A DNA stretch of 64,000 bases from Myxococcales bacterium (lineage in GTDB: Bacteria; Myxococcota; UBA796; SXON01), in the NCBI GenBank assembly GCA_009692585.1, contig SHYX01000027.1:1-64000 (forward strand), read 5' to 3'. Below, one piece after another: positions 23,242-31,078 of the stretch. A program made the translations under genes and the position numbers. The notes beneath the pieces were generated by a model. The model worked only from the letters and a program-made list of their open reading frames with translations, was not told where the DNA came from and did no database searches. How positions within the stretch are numbered: position 1 is the first letter of the stretch; every line of letters starts with the position of its first letter.

Positions 23242-24373
23242 CTATTCCCCGCCAGCCTCCCCGCTACCCAGGGTGCCGTTGGCCCTTGCGGCTAGGTAGG
23301 CGTCCATGAACTCCTGGATGTCCCCGTCCAGGACGCGGTCGGTGTCGCCCGTCTCGACGCGGGTGCGGGCATCCTTGACCATGCGGTAGGGATTCAGGAC
23401 GTAGCTGCGGATCTGGCTGCCCCACTCGATCTTCTTCTTCTGGGAGTTGGCCACGTCGGTGAGGGCCTGCCGCCGCTCCAGCTCTTGCTGATACAACCGG
23501 GCGCGCAGCATCTTCATCGCGGTGGCCTTGTTCTTGAGCTGGCTGCGCTCCTGCTGGCACTTGACCACGATCCCGGAAGGGGCATGAATGATTCGCACCG
23601 CCGAATCGGTCATGTTCACGTGCTGCCCGCCAGCGCCACCGGAGCGCATGGTCTGGATCTCCAGGTCCTTGTCGTCGATCTTGATCTCGATGGTGTCGTC
23701 GATGTCGGGGTACGCGCCCACCGACGCGAACGCCGTCTGGCGGCGGGCGTTGGCGTCGAAGGGGCTGATGCGGACCAGGCGATGCACGCCGATCTCGCTC
23801 TTGAGGTAGCCGTAGGCGTAGTCGCCCTGGATCTCCATGGTGCACGACTTGATGCCGGCGTCGTCGTTCGGTTGCTCGTCGACGATGGTCGCTTTGAAGC
23901 CCTTCCGGTCGCACCAGCGGAGGTACATCCGCTTGAGCATGTCGGCCCAGTCGGCGGCGTCGGTGCCGCCGGCGCCGGAGTTGATCTCGAGCACGGCACT
24001 GGCGTCGTCCGCCTCGTCGCCGAGCAGGCGCTGCACTTCGAGCGCGCGCACGGGCGCATCGATCTCGGCCATCATCGCCGCAGCTTCTTTCTCTGAGGCC
24101 CGGTCGCCCAGCTCTTCCGCCAGCTCCAAGAGGGTCTGGGCATCGGACACCTGCCGATCGAGCGCCATAAAACGGCTGACCACCTTTTCCAGCGTGGTCT
24201 TTTCGCGCAGGATGCCGCGAGCGCGAGCCGCGTCGTTCCAGAACTCGGGGATTGCCGCCTGGCGGTCGAGGTCCGCTATGCGGTTTTGTTTGGAGTCGAC
24301 GTCAAAGATGCCCCCGGAGCGCGTTGACCCGCACCCTGAGCGACTGCACCAATTCCGAGAGGTCTGAAGCCAT
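23242..24373 (-). CDS. prfB: Peptide chain release factor 2, programmed frameshift
   Basis: Recognises UGA and UAA stop codons and releases the peptide. The gene is read in two frames: 23 codons from the ATG at 24373 (MASDLSELVQ ... ALRGHL), then CTT TGA C, where a +1 shift over the T at 24304 joins LDVDSKQNRIADL. The total is 376 residues. The stop-recognition tripeptide SPF (RISPFDANARRQTAF) and the peptidyl-hydrolase motif GGQ (RSGGAGGQHVN) are present. Expression is autoregulated, since low RF2 favours the frameshift at the internal UGA. It lies 15 bp after the prepilin-like gene and may share a transcript. Confidence 0.95.
24301..24307 (-). promoter_or_regulatory. Programmed +1 frameshift site of prfB
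   Basis: On the minus strand the sequence is CGG GGG CAT CTT TGA C. CTT-TGA-C is the canonical slippery heptamer, and the purine-rich CGGGGG just upstream acts as the internal Shine-Dalgarno-like stimulator (AGGGGG in E. coli). The zero frame ends at the TGA, the +1 frame continues into the rest of RF2. Confidence 0.93.
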
Positions 24374-24388
24374 AGAGCCCGGCTATCA

Positions 24389-24853
24389 CTAGTAAACCGT
24401 CTCGTCCCCCGCGTCCCACCCGCACGCCGCCGACTCGCTGCACCAGTACAACGGGGTGTCGCCATCCGCATCCAGGTCGCACGTGCCCTGGACTTCGAAG
24501 CCGGTGGTGTCGCCGTAGGGGATGGCGTAGCTTCCGCGCACCTCGCCATTGGGTCCCCATCCGATCTCCGTGAAGCCACCGGCGGCGCTGAGCGCGGGCC
24601 ACGCGCGCGGTGCCTTGTCGGCGCTCGTCCCGGTGAGGGCCGCCGGGTACCAGCTTGCTTCGTCCGCGAAGGTGTCGTTCGCAGCGAAGTAGGCCAGCTC
24701 GGCGATCTTCATGCCCTCGACGTTCGGCGGCACCTCGGCCCGCTTGGCCCGCAGCTGGGCGACCGTCCAGGCGGGAACCGCAATCGCCGAGAGGACGCCG
24801 ATGATGGCGACGACCACGACGAGCTCGACCAGGGTGAACGCGGAGCGACGCAT
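24389..24853 (-). CDS. Prepilin-like (type IV pilin / GspG-type) protein
   Basis: A 154-residue protein with a type IV prepilin N-terminus: a short basic leader MRRSA followed by FTLVELVVVVAIIGVLSAIA, including the Glu at position +5. The residue before the cleavage site is Ala rather than the usual Gly. The globular part has two Cys pairs, a Gly/Asp-rich C-terminus (CDLDADGDTPLYWC) and resembles minor pilins of Myxococcota. No pilus assembly genes are adjacent, so it probably joins a system encoded elsewhere. The start at 24853 was chosen at the leader; upstream frame has no homology. Confidence 0.8.
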   Translation of the reverse strand: MRRSAFTLVELVVVVAIIGVLSAIAVPAWTVAQLRAKRAEVPPNVEGMKIAELAYFAANDTFADEASWYPAALTGTSADKAPRAWPALSAAGGFTEIGWGPNGEVRGSYAIPYGDTTGFEVQGTCDLDADGDTPLYWCSESAACGWDAGDETVY

Positions 24854-24867
24854 GGCCCGATCGTACC

Positions 24868-25704
24868 TCATTCCGCGACCCAGCGGGCGACGTCGTCCTT
24901 GAAGCCGTCGGTATTCGCCAGAAAGTAGTGGTCGCCACCGACCGCGGTCCACAGCTGGACGTCAACGTCCCTGCAGTCAGCCCACTGCTGGCCGGTCGAC
25001 TCCGCGCCGTCGTCGCCCCTGAGGTAGTCCCTGGGCTCCAGGACCGCCGCGGTCGGGTCGCAGCCGGCCTTGGCGCCCCAGCGGCCGACACTCTCTTCGG
25101 CGCCGGCGTGGGCCTCGTCCGAAGCGTAGGCGACGCTGTCGTCGAGGGTGCCGTGTACGTGCCAGACGGAGACCGGCTCGGTCCCCAGGCAAGCGGCCTC
25201 GTCCTTGTAGGTGGCCCCGGCCAGAACCACGATACGGTCGATGCGATCGGGGGCGTCGCACGCCATGCGGTAGGACATGTACCCGCCGTTGCTGTGGCCC
25301 ACCAGGGCCACGGTCGACACCGGGTAGAGCGACCGCGCCTCGTCGAGGACCGCCGAGAGGTACGCCACGTCGTCCACGCCGCTCCCGTCGAAGTCGCAGC
25401 ACTCCTCGGTCGCGTTCCAGAACTGGGAACCTTCGCTGTCGATCGTGCCTTCCGGCTTCACCAGGATGAAGCCCAGCGCGTCGACTCGCTGATTCAGCGC
25501 GAAGATCGCCTCCTGCAAGGTGGAGTTGGCGCCGTAGCCGTGCAGCAGCACGACCAGCGGCCACGCGCGGTCGACGGCATAGGCTTCCGGCAGTTGGACC
25601 GCAGCGGGGCGCTCACCCCCGATCACCACGCTGGGATCGGGGTCGTAGACCGGTGCGGTGTCGGCGGCGGGGGGCTCGATACAGGCCAGGAGGAGGGGGA
25701 GCAC
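24868..25704 (-). CDS. Lipoprotein alpha/beta hydrolase (LpqC / PHB-depolymerase-like)
   Basis: Predicted surface or periplasmic esterase of 278 residues. The GTG at 25704 gives an immediate lipoprotein signal (MLPLLLACIEPP, lipobox LLAC); the frame is open far upstream through unrelated sequence. The alpha/beta-hydrolase core shows the oxyanion region VVLLHGYGAN, the nucleophile in GHSNGGYMSYRMAC, the acid in HGTLDDSV and the catalytic His in GGDHYFL. This is the LpqC/feruloyl-esterase/poly-hydroxybutyrate depolymerase group; the ester substrate is unknown. It is followed after 14 bp by the prepilin-like gene. Confidence 0.8.
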   Translation of the reverse strand: MLPLLLACIEPPAADTAPVYDPDPSVVIGGERPAAVQLPEAYAVDRAWPLVVLLHGYGANSTLQEAIFALNQRVDALGFILVKPEGTIDSEGSQFWNATEECCDFDGSGVDDVAYLSAVLDEARSLYPVSTVALVGHSNGGYMSYRMACDAPDRIDRIVVLAGATYKDEAACLGTEPVSVWHVHGTLDDSVAYASDEAHAGAEESVGRWGAKAGCDPTAAVLEPRDYLRGDDGAESTGQQWADCRDVDVQLWTAVGGDHYFLANTDGFKDDVARWVAE

Positions 25705-25750
25705 CGCCGGACCGTAACCACAACCAACGCCCGTCGCGGCGCGGCGGGCG

Positions 25751-26250
25751 CTACGGCAGCATGTCCGCGCCGGAGTAGACGCCGAGGTCGTACGAGGGAT
25801 ATCCGACCGCGAGAAGAGCGCGGCATAGGCAACCCTATATGTATTCTCCGGCGACACCGTCCGGTTTCCGCCGTCGCACGACCAGTCGGTGCTCAGGACG
25901 AAGGAGCCGGAGTCCAAGGTACCGATGAGCGACACGGTAGCGAAGGGAACGCCAACGACGCAGCCAGCCGCGTCCGCCGCCGCCTGGGCCTCAGCAACGA
26001 CGGATGCGACGGGCTCGCCGAAATCCAAGAGTGGAACTCGTCGGGGCTCACTGAATGTGAGCACGGCGCCGGCACGAGCGGTACGCAGGTTCCCGTCGGC
26101 CGACCACGCGCCCGAGGGCAGATCGGCGCTCAACGCGATCGGAACCGAGCCCACCACGAGTTCGGCCGCTTCGGCCACCGTGGCGCCCCCCGGCAGCGCC
26201 GATTCGTCCGCGGCGGGCTCGTCCCGTTCGTTCGCTCGCGACGCCCCGGC
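25751..26250 (-). pseudogene. Possible frameshifted small secreted protein
   Basis: Between the ybeY end and the hydrolase start, one minus-strand frame looks protein-like (for example AEAAELVVGSVPIAL and ATVSLIGTLDSGSFVLSTDW) down to about 25815. It then degenerates, while another frame continues with GYPSYDLGVYSGADMLP and a TAG at 25751. This is what a single-base indel would produce, by mutation or sequencing error. No start codon with a signal peptide is obvious upstream, so the gene is also likely 5'-incomplete. Function unknown. Codon composition agrees with the flanking genes. Confidence 0.3.
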
Positions 26251-26254
26251 CCGC

Positions 26255-26293
26255 CCTGGCTCGCGACGCCCCCCGGCCACCGGGAGGGGGAAC
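26255..26293 (+). repeat. Dispersed repeat R1, copy 1
   Basis: Carries the R1 core CTGGCTCGCGACGCC, a C-run, and GGCCACCGGGAGGGGGAAC. It begins 5 bp beyond the ybeY stop (26298, minus strand). The C-run, CCGG, CCGG and G-run can pair as a GC-rich hairpin with a GA bulge. A truncated extra copy of the left half (CGCTCGCGACGCC) lies at 26230-26245. Confidence 0.75.
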
Positions 26294-26297
26294 ACCC

Positions 26298-26738
26298 TTA
26301 CCCGTTGACCCTCGCCACCAGCCCCACCCCGGCAACCCCCAGCACCGCCAACAGACGATTCTCCTCCGCTGCCATCCGCACGTTGTCCGCCTCTTCCTCG
26401 TGATCGTGATCGCACAGGTGCAACAGCCCGTGCACCAGCAGCACCCTCAGCTCGGTGTGCAGGTCGTGGCCGCGCTCATCGGCTTGACGCTTCGCCGTGT
26501 CGAGGCTCACCACCACGTCGCCGAGCAGGTCCCCGCCGCCCATCGAGAAGCTCAGGACATCGGTAGGGACGTGCTTCTGGCGCCATTGGGCGTTGAGCTG
26601 ACCGATGAACTCGTCGTTGCAGAGGAGCACGCTCAGCTCGGCGCGGGGGCGGCCGATCGCCACCAGCAGCACCACGGCGTCGCTGCGCAGCGAACGACTG
26701 GCGTAACGGACGCCCTGGCAGCGGACGGCGACGGCCAT
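26298..26738 (-). CDS. ybeY: Endoribonuclease YbeY (16S rRNA maturation)
   Basis: Single-strand-specific zinc RNase needed for 16S rRNA 3'-end processing and ribosome quality control. The 146-residue length is normal. The zinc motif HGLLHLCDHDH (family HGxLHLxGYDH) is complete, and the upstream strand NAQWRQKHVPTDVLSFSM matches the family. It starts directly after the pgpH stop and closes the phoH-pgpH-ybeY unit, a widespread arrangement. Repeat R1 copy 1 follows the stop and may terminate the transcript. Confidence 0.93.
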   Translation of the reverse strand: MAVAVRCQGVRYASRSLRSDAVVLLVAIGRPRAELSVLLCNDEFIGQLNAQWRQKHVPTDVLSFSMGGGDLLGDVVVSLDTAKRQADERGHDLHTELRVLLVHGLLHLCDHDHEEEADNVRMAAEENRLLAVLGVAGVGLVARVNG

Positions 26739-29165
26739 CTACGCGTCGTCGGTATCGGGGAGATCGCGCCCAGGCAGAGGCACCTCGACGGCCTCGTAGT
26801 CTTCGGACGGGTCGGGATCGCGCCCGCCGACACGCGGCGGCAGGAGCGGATTCTGGATCTCCAGGGTGATCGTGCCTTGACGGGGCACCGGCGCGAATTT
26901 GCCACCGGAGGAGATGGCCCGGGTGTCCGGGTACTCGATTCGATGGTGGTAGATGCCGAGGAGCACCGAGACGAAGGAGTTGGCGATCTGGTAGAGTTCG
27001 CGGACGGTGAGCGGACACTCCTCCAGCTGGCCATCGGCCATGACCTGGTTGATGATCGCCTGGATCATCGCCCGCATCCGCTCTTCCGACGGCTCCTTGA
27101 TCGTTCGACACGCCGCTTCGACCTTGTCGGCGAGCATGATGATGCCCGCTTCGCGCGTATTGGGCTTCGGTCCTGGATAACGGAACAGCGCCTCGTCCAC
27201 CGGTTGACCGCCGGCCTGCTCCTTGGCACGATTGTAGAAATAGGGGATGAGGCCCGTGCCGTGGTGCATGAAAATGTTGTCGTAGATTGGCGGCGGCAAC
27301 TTGTGCTGCCGGGCCAGGACGCCGCCGTCCCGCACGTGGTTGATGATGAGCTGCGCCGACTGCTCCGGCGACAGGCGGTCGTGCCGGTTCTGGCCGTCTC
27401 GCTGGTTCTCCACGAAGTACTGGGGCTTGACGCCTTTGCCGATGTCGTGGAAATAGCAGGACACCCGGGCCAACAGCGCGTTGGCGCCCACCGCTTCGCA
27501 CGCCGCCTCGCTCAGTGACCCCACGATGACGCTGTGATGGTAGGTGCCCGGCGCCTGCAGCATCAGCCGTCGCAACAGCGGATGGTTGAGGTTGGCCAGC
27601 TCGCTGAGCTTGTAGTCGGTGAGGAACCCGAAGAGCTCCATCACCGGGACCAACCCGAGGGTGATGATCGCGCTGAGCAACCCCGCCACCAACGCCGCCA
27701 CCACCTGACGGAGCGCGCTTTCCCAGCCCAGCGCGGCAAGGGCCGCTTCGCCCCCTTGCCGGCCGACGAGGTTGACGATGAGCACCAACCCCGCCCCCAC
27801 GAGCCCCGCCAGCAGCCCCGCGCGCAGGACGTTGAGCCGCTCGCGGGCCTGACCTACCGCGCCCGCCCCCACCAGGGCCGTCACCATGTACCAGGCCGAG
27901 AACAGCGAGGCCTGATCCATCATCGCGCCGCTCAGCAGCGACGCCACGAGCGCGAAGACCAACGCGCTCTCACTATTGACCAGGATGCGCACCAACATCG
28001 CGCCGCCGGCCACCGGGACGAGCAGACCGAGCACGCTGGTGTCGCTCTGTCCCGCCAACCACCCCACCTGGGACGAGCTGACCGCGAGGCGCGCCATCGC
28101 GAGCACGAAGAGCCCGACCAGCGCCATCACCTCGAGCTCGACCTGCTTGCGGGCAAATTTGCGAACCGTCCCGCGCGCGAAAGTGAACGTCGCGACCGTC
28201 ACCACCGAGACGAAGCCCAACCACAGGACGTAGCGCCACGCCGCACCGGTCTGGCGGTCGGCCTGGCCGAGCGTGGCCAACATGCTGCCTTGTCGGCGAT
28301 CGAGCACGTCGCCCTGCCGCACCACCCGGGCGCCCCGTCGGACCTCGACACGAACGGGCTCCACCGCACCGACCGCCGCATGCCGCCGCTCCTCGGTCAG
28401 GATCGTGTTGAGCGAGATGTTCGGTCGCACCAGCCCACGCGCCAGGGTCGCGCAGGCCTGGACCAGGCCCGGATGGTCGGACGAGCCGTACTGCTCGAGC
28501 ACATGGAGCGAGATGCGCTGTCGCGCGGCCTCCTGGGACTGCACCGTGGTGACGTCGCGGAGCACGCTCTCGTCGCGACGCCCCTCGACCCCGGCCACCA
28601 GGGTGATCCCCGTGCCCGGCGGGGGCAGCTCCGAGAGGTCCCGCAGGACGTACCAGCGCATCCCCACCGCCACCAGTTCGGTGACGATCCCCTCGGCGCG
28701 GGAGGAGAAGCCGTCGACGACCAGCGCCGCCATCGCGTCGTCGGGTAGGGCCACGTCGAGGGCGGCGTCGAAGTCGGAGACCAGCGCCTTGCGGTCGGCC
28801 GCGGAGAGCTCGGCGCGTCCGCCCTGCCGCCCGGCGTCGACCCGGCGCCGCGCCATGTCGAACGCCTGGATGACGCGACTCTGCAACCGGCGCAACAGGT
28901 CGGCATCGGCGTCGAAGAGCGGCAGCACCGCCGCCGCCGCCGCCAGCCGCCGCTCCTCGGTCGCGGTCTCGTCGACGAACGGAAAGGCGAACGGGGCGAG
29001 GATGTCGCGGGGTGCGACGGAGCCTTCGACATAAGAAGTGCCGAGGTCGGCCCGCCGTTCGGTCAGGAGCGCGGCGGCGGCCATGCAGAACACGACCATC
29101 GCCAGCACCCGGCGGGCCCGCGTGTGCACCCCTAAGCGGGCGGATATCCACTCACCCGCGGTCAT
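26739..29165 (-). CDS. pgpH: 7TM-HD phosphohydrolase, PgpH-like
   Basis: Membrane-bound HD-domain phosphodiesterase; characterised PgpH proteins degrade cyclic di-AMP. With the ATG at 29165 (MTAGEWISARLG) the protein has 808 residues. An N-terminal helix (RRVLAMVVFCMAAAALL) is followed by the extracytoplasmic 7TMR-HDED domain to about residue 300, seven transmembrane helices from 310 to 500, and a cytoplasmic HD domain with YHHSVIVGSLSEAA, the HD pair in CYFHDIGKG, HVRDGG and the late metal ligands near MLADKVEAACR. It overlaps the phoH stop by 14 bp. The acidic C-terminal tail (EVPLPGRDLPDTDDA) is unstructured. Confidence 0.88.
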   Translation of the reverse strand: MTAGEWISARLGVHTRARRVLAMVVFCMAAAALLTERRADLGTSYVEGSVAPRDILAPFAFPFVDETATEERRLAAAAAVLPLFDADADLLRRLQSRVIQAFDMARRRVDAGRQGGRAELSAADRKALVSDFDAALDVALPDDAMAALVVDGFSSRAEGIVTELVAVGMRWYVLRDLSELPPPGTGITLVAGVEGRRDESVLRDVTTVQSQEAARQRISLHVLEQYGSSDHPGLVQACATLARGLVRPNISLNTILTEERRHAAVGAVEPVRVEVRRGARVVRQGDVLDRRQGSMLATLGQADRQTGAAWRYVLWLGFVSVVTVATFTFARGTVRKFARKQVELEVMALVGLFVLAMARLAVSSSQVGWLAGQSDTSVLGLLVPVAGGAMLVRILVNSESALVFALVASLLSGAMMDQASLFSAWYMVTALVGAGAVGQARERLNVLRAGLLAGLVGAGLVLIVNLVGRQGGEAALAALGWESALRQVVAALVAGLLSAIITLGLVPVMELFGFLTDYKLSELANLNHPLLRRLMLQAPGTYHHSVIVGSLSEAACEAVGANALLARVSCYFHDIGKGVKPQYFVENQRDGQNRHDRLSPEQSAQLIINHVRDGGVLARQHKLPPPIYDNIFMHHGTGLIPYFYNRAKEQAGGQPVDEALFRYPGPKPNTREAGIIMLADKVEAACRTIKEPSEERMRAMIQAIINQVMADGQLEECPLTVRELYQIANSFVSVLLGIYHHRIEYPDTRAISSGGKFAPVPRQGTITLEIQNPLLPPRVGGRDPDPSEDYEAVEVPLPGRDLPDTDDA

Positions 29166-30150
29166 CACGCCCGCCGCGCGACGCGCCATCCCGATCGTAG
29201 GCGCGCACGATCTCGCCGACGAGTCGGTGCCGCACGATGTCCTGGTCGTTGAAGCGCACCATCGCGATCCCCTCTACCCCGTCGAGGATCCGCGCCGCCT
29301 GCGCCAGGCCTGAACGGGTCCCGCGGGGCAGGTCCACCTGGGACAGATCGCCCGTCACCGCCACCCGCGACTCGTCGCCCATCCGGGTGAGGAACATCTT
29401 CATCTGCTCCTCGGTCGTGTTCTGAGCCTCATCAAGGATGATGAACGCATGGTTGAGGGTGCGTCCGCGCAGGAAAGCCAGCGGCGCCACCTCGACCACG
29501 CCGCGCTCGATGAGCCGCTGCGCGCGCTCCTCGTCCACCATGTCGTGCAGCGCATCGTAGAGCGGACGCAGGTAGGGGTTGACCTTCTCGGCCAGATCGC
29601 CCGGTAAGAACCCAAGCTTCTCCCCCGCCTCCACCGCCGGACGGCAGAGCACGATCCGCTTGACACGTTCCTTGAGCAACAACGACACGCCCACGGCCAT
29701 CGCCAGGTAGGTCTTGCCGGTGCCGGCGGGCCCCAGGCCGAACACCACATCGTGATGTGAGAACGCACGAAGATAAGCCCGCTGGGTGGGTGTCCGCGGG
29801 AAGATGGCCTTCTTTCGGGTGCCGGTGAGAACCACCTCAGCGTGGTACTCCAGGAGGCGACCCTCGGGATCGGCGAGCAGGAGGCGGCAGGCCTGCTCCA
29901 CATCGACCGGCGCCACCCGCGACCCCGCCGCGGCCACCGCGTACAGTTGCGTCACCACGGCTTCGGCGTGACCCACCGAGGCCTGGCCACCGACGATTCG
30001 CACGGTGCTGCCGCGCTGAGAGAGCCGCGCTCCCGTCCCGCGCGCGATGATGGCGAGGTGCCGCCCCAGCTCGCCCACCAGCTCACGCGCCGCATCCGCA
30101 TCCGCGAGCTCGATCTGCCGGCTGATCTCCGGCCCAGGTTCGGGGTCCAC
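29152..30150 (-). CDS. phoH: PhoH-like ATPase
   Basis: Cytoplasmic P-loop ATPase of the PhoH/YbeZ family, linked to RNA metabolism and to YbeY in ribosome maturation. The GTG at 30150 is preferred because GGAG lies six bases upstream; a TTG at 30177 is the longer option. The family core shows Walker A GPAGTGKTYLAMAV and Walker B FIILDEAQNTTEEQMKMFL, with LCRPAVEAGEKLGFLPGD between. An N-terminal KH-like region is present. The 236 bp upstream (30151-30386) carry no convincing gene and should contain the operon promoter. Confidence 0.92.
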   Translation of the reverse strand: MDPEPGPEISRQIELADADAARELVGELGRHLAIIARGTGARLSQRGSTVRIVGGQASVGHAEAVVTQLYAVAAAGSRVAPVDVEQACRLLLADPEGRLLEYHAEVVLTGTRKKAIFPRTPTQRAYLRAFSHHDVVFGLGPAGTGKTYLAMAVGVSLLLKERVKRIVLCRPAVEAGEKLGFLPGDLAEKVNPYLRPLYDALHDMVDEERAQRLIERGVVEVAPLAFLRGRTLNHAFIILDEAQNTTEEQMKMFLTRMGDESRVAVTGDLSQVDLPRGTRSGLAQAARILDGVEGIAMVRFNDQDIVRHRLVGEIVRAYDRDGASRGGRDDRG

Positions 30151-30386
30151 GCCGTCTCCGACCCTGGCCGATATCAAGAAACGGCGGGGCGGGCGCCATG
30201 TACTTCAGCGTAGGGGTTTGGATCTCCGCGCTCGACGAGCCTCCCACCACGCCGTGGACGTGCTTGCCCGCCCCGTGTTGCTCGACGCGCTCGCGCGACT
30301 CGGTCGTGCCCGCGCCGCCGCGGACGAAGCGCGACGCCGCCAGTGGGGATGGCTTCGCGATCGTTCCGAAGGATTCGCGCCGGGAC

Positions 30387-30590
30387 TCAGTGCGGGGGCA
30401 ATCCCCGCGGGGGCACGCCGAGCCGCGACGCGGCGAACGCCGCCACGAGCTGGACTGCGATCGTCGCGGAGGGGTCGGGGCCCCGCAACGCAGGCGCCAT
30501 CGGGGTCACCGGGAGGTTGGCGCTCGGCGGCGGCGAGGTCGGAAGCTCCGCTGGAGGCGGGACACAGCCGAGCAGGAGCACCCAGATCAC
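30387..30590 (-). CDS. Tiny Pro-rich lipoprotein
   Basis: A 67-residue predicted lipoprotein starting at a GTG that overlaps the stop of the EF-hand gene (GTGA). The signal is short but clear (MIWVLLLGCVPPP, lipobox LLGC), followed by a Pro/Ser-rich tail and a short hydrophobic stretch (IAVQLVAAFAASRLGV). It is the last gene of the sulfatase and EF-hand unit. There is no recognisable family. The coupled start and the lipobox are the main arguments for a real gene. Confidence 0.5.
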   Translation of the reverse strand: MIWVLLLGCVPPPAELPTSPPPSANLPVTPMAPALRGPDPSATIAVQLVAAFAASRLGVPPRGLPPH

Positions 30591-31078
30591 GGCAGTCCCG
30601 CGGGCCACGCCCAGCCGTGCGCTTCCCACGCGGGCTTGAGCGCGGCAAGCAGGGACGCGCTCTCGGGGGAGCCGAGGTGACCGGTGGCGACGGCGGCGGC
30701 GACGTCGTCGGGCGCGAGGCCGGGCTCCCCCGCCGCCCGCAAGGCGTCGTTCATCCACACCAGCACCTCCCAGGTGTCCCGGGCCTGCCCCCGCGGCGAG
30801 GCCACCCCCGCGCCGCCGCGGCGGATCACCTCCAACTTCCCAAAACCGTCGAACACCGTGGGCTGTTGGGCGGCGATCAGCGTCGCCAGCTCGGCGGAGG
30901 ACAGGTCGCCGTCCCCGTCGACGTCCGCCGTGCCGAACGGTGGACCGTTCCAGAGGTGGGCTTCGTACTCCGCGGCATTCACCCTTTCGTCGTGGTCGGC
31001 GTCGAGGCGGGAGCGGTGCTCGCGCAGCGGATCTGTGGCCGACCACGTGGAGGCACATGCGAAGAGCGTCAGGATCAC
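30587..31078 (-). CDS. EF-hand lipoprotein
   Basis: A 163-residue lipoprotein beginning at a GTG overlapping the sulfatase stop (GTGA). The signal is MILTLFACAS (lipobox LFAC). Two EF-hand-like calcium loops are visible: LDADHDERVNAAEYE at about residues 26-40, and the canonical ADVDGDGDLSSAELATLI at 50-67. The C-terminal half is helical (EVLVWMNDALRAAGEPGL). The protein probably binds calcium at the cell surface or in the periplasm. Its coupling to a sulfatase-type enzyme, a metal-dependent hydrolase family, suggests joint function, but this is inference. Confidence 0.7.
   Translation of the reverse strand: MILTLFACASTWSATDPLREHRSRLDADHDERVNAAEYEAHLWNGPPFGTADVDGDGDLSSAELATLIAAQQPTVFDGFGKLEVIRRGGAGVASPRGQARDTWEVLVWMNDALRAAGEPGLAPDDVAAAVATGHLGSPESASLLAALKPAWEAHGWAWPAGLP

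Noticed and set aside
30198..30680. Forward open frames over the region upstream of phoH and the small lipoprotein
   Set aside because: Their products are Arg/Pro-rich without homology and they overlap minus-strand genes that have lipoboxes and coupled starts.
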